From Hyphococcus aureus (GTDB taxonomy: Bacteria; Pseudomonadota; Alphaproteobacteria; Caulobacterales; Parvularculaceae): a DNA stretch of 64,000 nt. The position numbers and the translations under genes were made by a program. This document shows positions 63,561 to 64,000 of the stretch, piece by piece; the stretch's first letter is position 1; the number at the start of each line of letters is the position of its first letter. Under the pieces are notes generated by a model. That model saw only the letters and a program-made list of their open reading frames with translations, was not told the origin of the DNA and made no database searches. The DNA is taken from NCBI RefSeq assembly GCF_042643165.1, contig NZ_JBHRSH010000001.1, forward strand, positions 124,001 to 188,000, read 5' to 3'.

Positions 63561-64000
63561 CTACAAATGAGCGCGCGACAGAGATAAGAAAATAAAAGTG
63601 GAATAGGCGCCCATAAAAATCAAAATCACCGCGGCGCCAAGCAATGCACGCATTCTTATAATGCGGATGCTGGCCGCCTTCGCCACCTCACTGACCGCGC
63701 GCGCGATTTCTTCAGACAAGTTTTCTTTCTTAAAGGAAGATAATGCAATGGCGTGCCTTGTTCCTGGCTCAGAGGTCGCTTCAATCGCTTTTTCATAAGC
63801 GCGTTCAAACACGATGCCGGCAATGAATTCCTTCAAGGCTTCGGTCGGTCTCCATTTGTGGCTACGAACGAGCATGACGCCGCGCCACAGAAGCGGCGCA
63901 AAAAGCCACGCGTCGCGCAGCGCAAACGCCAGCGTCACCACGATGACAATAGTTTTAAAGCCTCTGCCGGTCAGATCCCCCGCAGCATGTAGCGCGAATA
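63561..64000 (-). CDS. Membrane protein, N-terminus beyond the right edge
   Basis: An ORF from a GTG at 63941 gives 126 aa, but the frame stays open to the window edge and the extra 19 codons (through GRGFKTIVIVV) continue the membrane helix, so the true start is outside. Two or more membrane helices: about TIVIVVTLAFALRDAWLFAP and a C-terminal LLGAAVILIFMGAYSTFIFLS. Between them lies an amphipathic Glu/Lys/Ala-rich region. Family not recognised. Confidence 0.6.
   Translation of the reverse strand, partial: FALHAAGDLTGRGFKTIVIVVTLAFALRDAWLFAPLLWRGVMLVRSHKWRPTEALKEFIAGIVFERAYEKAIEATSEPGTRHAIALSSFKKENLSEEIARAVSEVAKAASIRIIRMRALLGAAVILIFMGAYSTFIFLSLSRAHL

Noticed and set aside
1..64000. CRISPR arrays, tRNA/rRNA genes and insertion sequences
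   Set aside because: No regularly spaced direct repeats, cloverleaf patterns, transposase frames or terminal inverted repeats were found by reading; a dedicated search was not possible.

Overview
The window is about 64 kb of a gene-dense, moderately GC-rich (high-50s percent by eye) Gram-negative chromosome. Several things point to a free-living, probably marine alphaproteobacterium, for example of the Hyphomonadaceae/Parvularculaceae type: three TonB-dependent receptors, a vir-type secretion cluster, PobA, a LigM-like demethylase, BKACE, and many TauD-like and CoA-dependent catabolic genes. The taxon is inference. I see no rRNA, tRNA, CRISPR array, insertion sequence, integrase or att site.

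Layout. (1) 0-12 kb: an edge-truncated FAD oxidoreductase diverges from a lipoprotein PQQ/haem alcohol dehydrogenase. A TonB receptor, a beta/gamma-crystallin-like secreted protein, a second TonB receptor and a DUF1800/DUF1501 exported pair follow, all on the minus strand. (2) 12.4-19.5 kb: a tightly overlapping virB2-3-4-6-9-10-11 operon with no virB5, virB7, virB8, virD4 or relaxase. (3) 19.8-26.3 kb: two TauD/TfdA dioxygenases diverge from an MFS transporter, a D-2-hydroxyacid dehydrogenase and a D-glycerate-kinase-like gene; an aromatic-acid-type MFS transporter converges on these. (4) 26.4-34.8 kb: a catabolic island with a LigM-like THF-dependent O-demethylase, an MmyB-type regulator, the operon BKACE-SDR-cupin-cupin, a NAD(P)-binding protein, an MFS transporter and a thioesterase. 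(5) 34.8-41.4 kb: a complete RND efflux system (adaptor-permease-OM channel) with a divergent TetR regulator. (6) 41.5-46.6 kb: a cytochrome c, a secreted VOC protein and a copper-resistance operon (His-rich protein, CusF-like protein, CopA, CopB). (7) 46.8-52.5 kb: MetF, PobA with a divergent AraC regulator, an alpha/beta hydrolase, a VOC protein and WrbA. (8) 52.6-61.9 kb: a TonB receptor, an IclR regulator, a CaiB/BaiF CoA-transferase and a divergent operon of a citryl-CoA-lyase-like protein, two core-MetE proteins and an unusual Rossmann-like protein. (9) 62-64 kb: small envelope and stress-type proteins (PRC-barrel, YqaE/Pmp3, and a 29-aa and a 61-aa membrane peptide), plus a membrane protein running off the right edge.

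How the parts fit. Regions 3, 4, 7 and 8 read as uptake and breakdown of aromatic or methoxylated compounds. Methyl groups removed by the LigM-like enzyme to tetrahydrofolate could be handled by MetF, and 4-hydroxybenzoate would be turned to protocatechuate by PobA. The region-8 operon combines CoA activation, a C-C lyase fold and two methyl-transfer enzymes in a pathway I cannot name. Its best sequence evidence is a paired operator, TTCG-N5-CGAA twice with a 6-bp gap. It occurs both in the caiB/lyase intergenic region and upstream of the TonB receptor, each time around the predicted -35 box, so receptor and operon probably form one IclR-controlled regulon.
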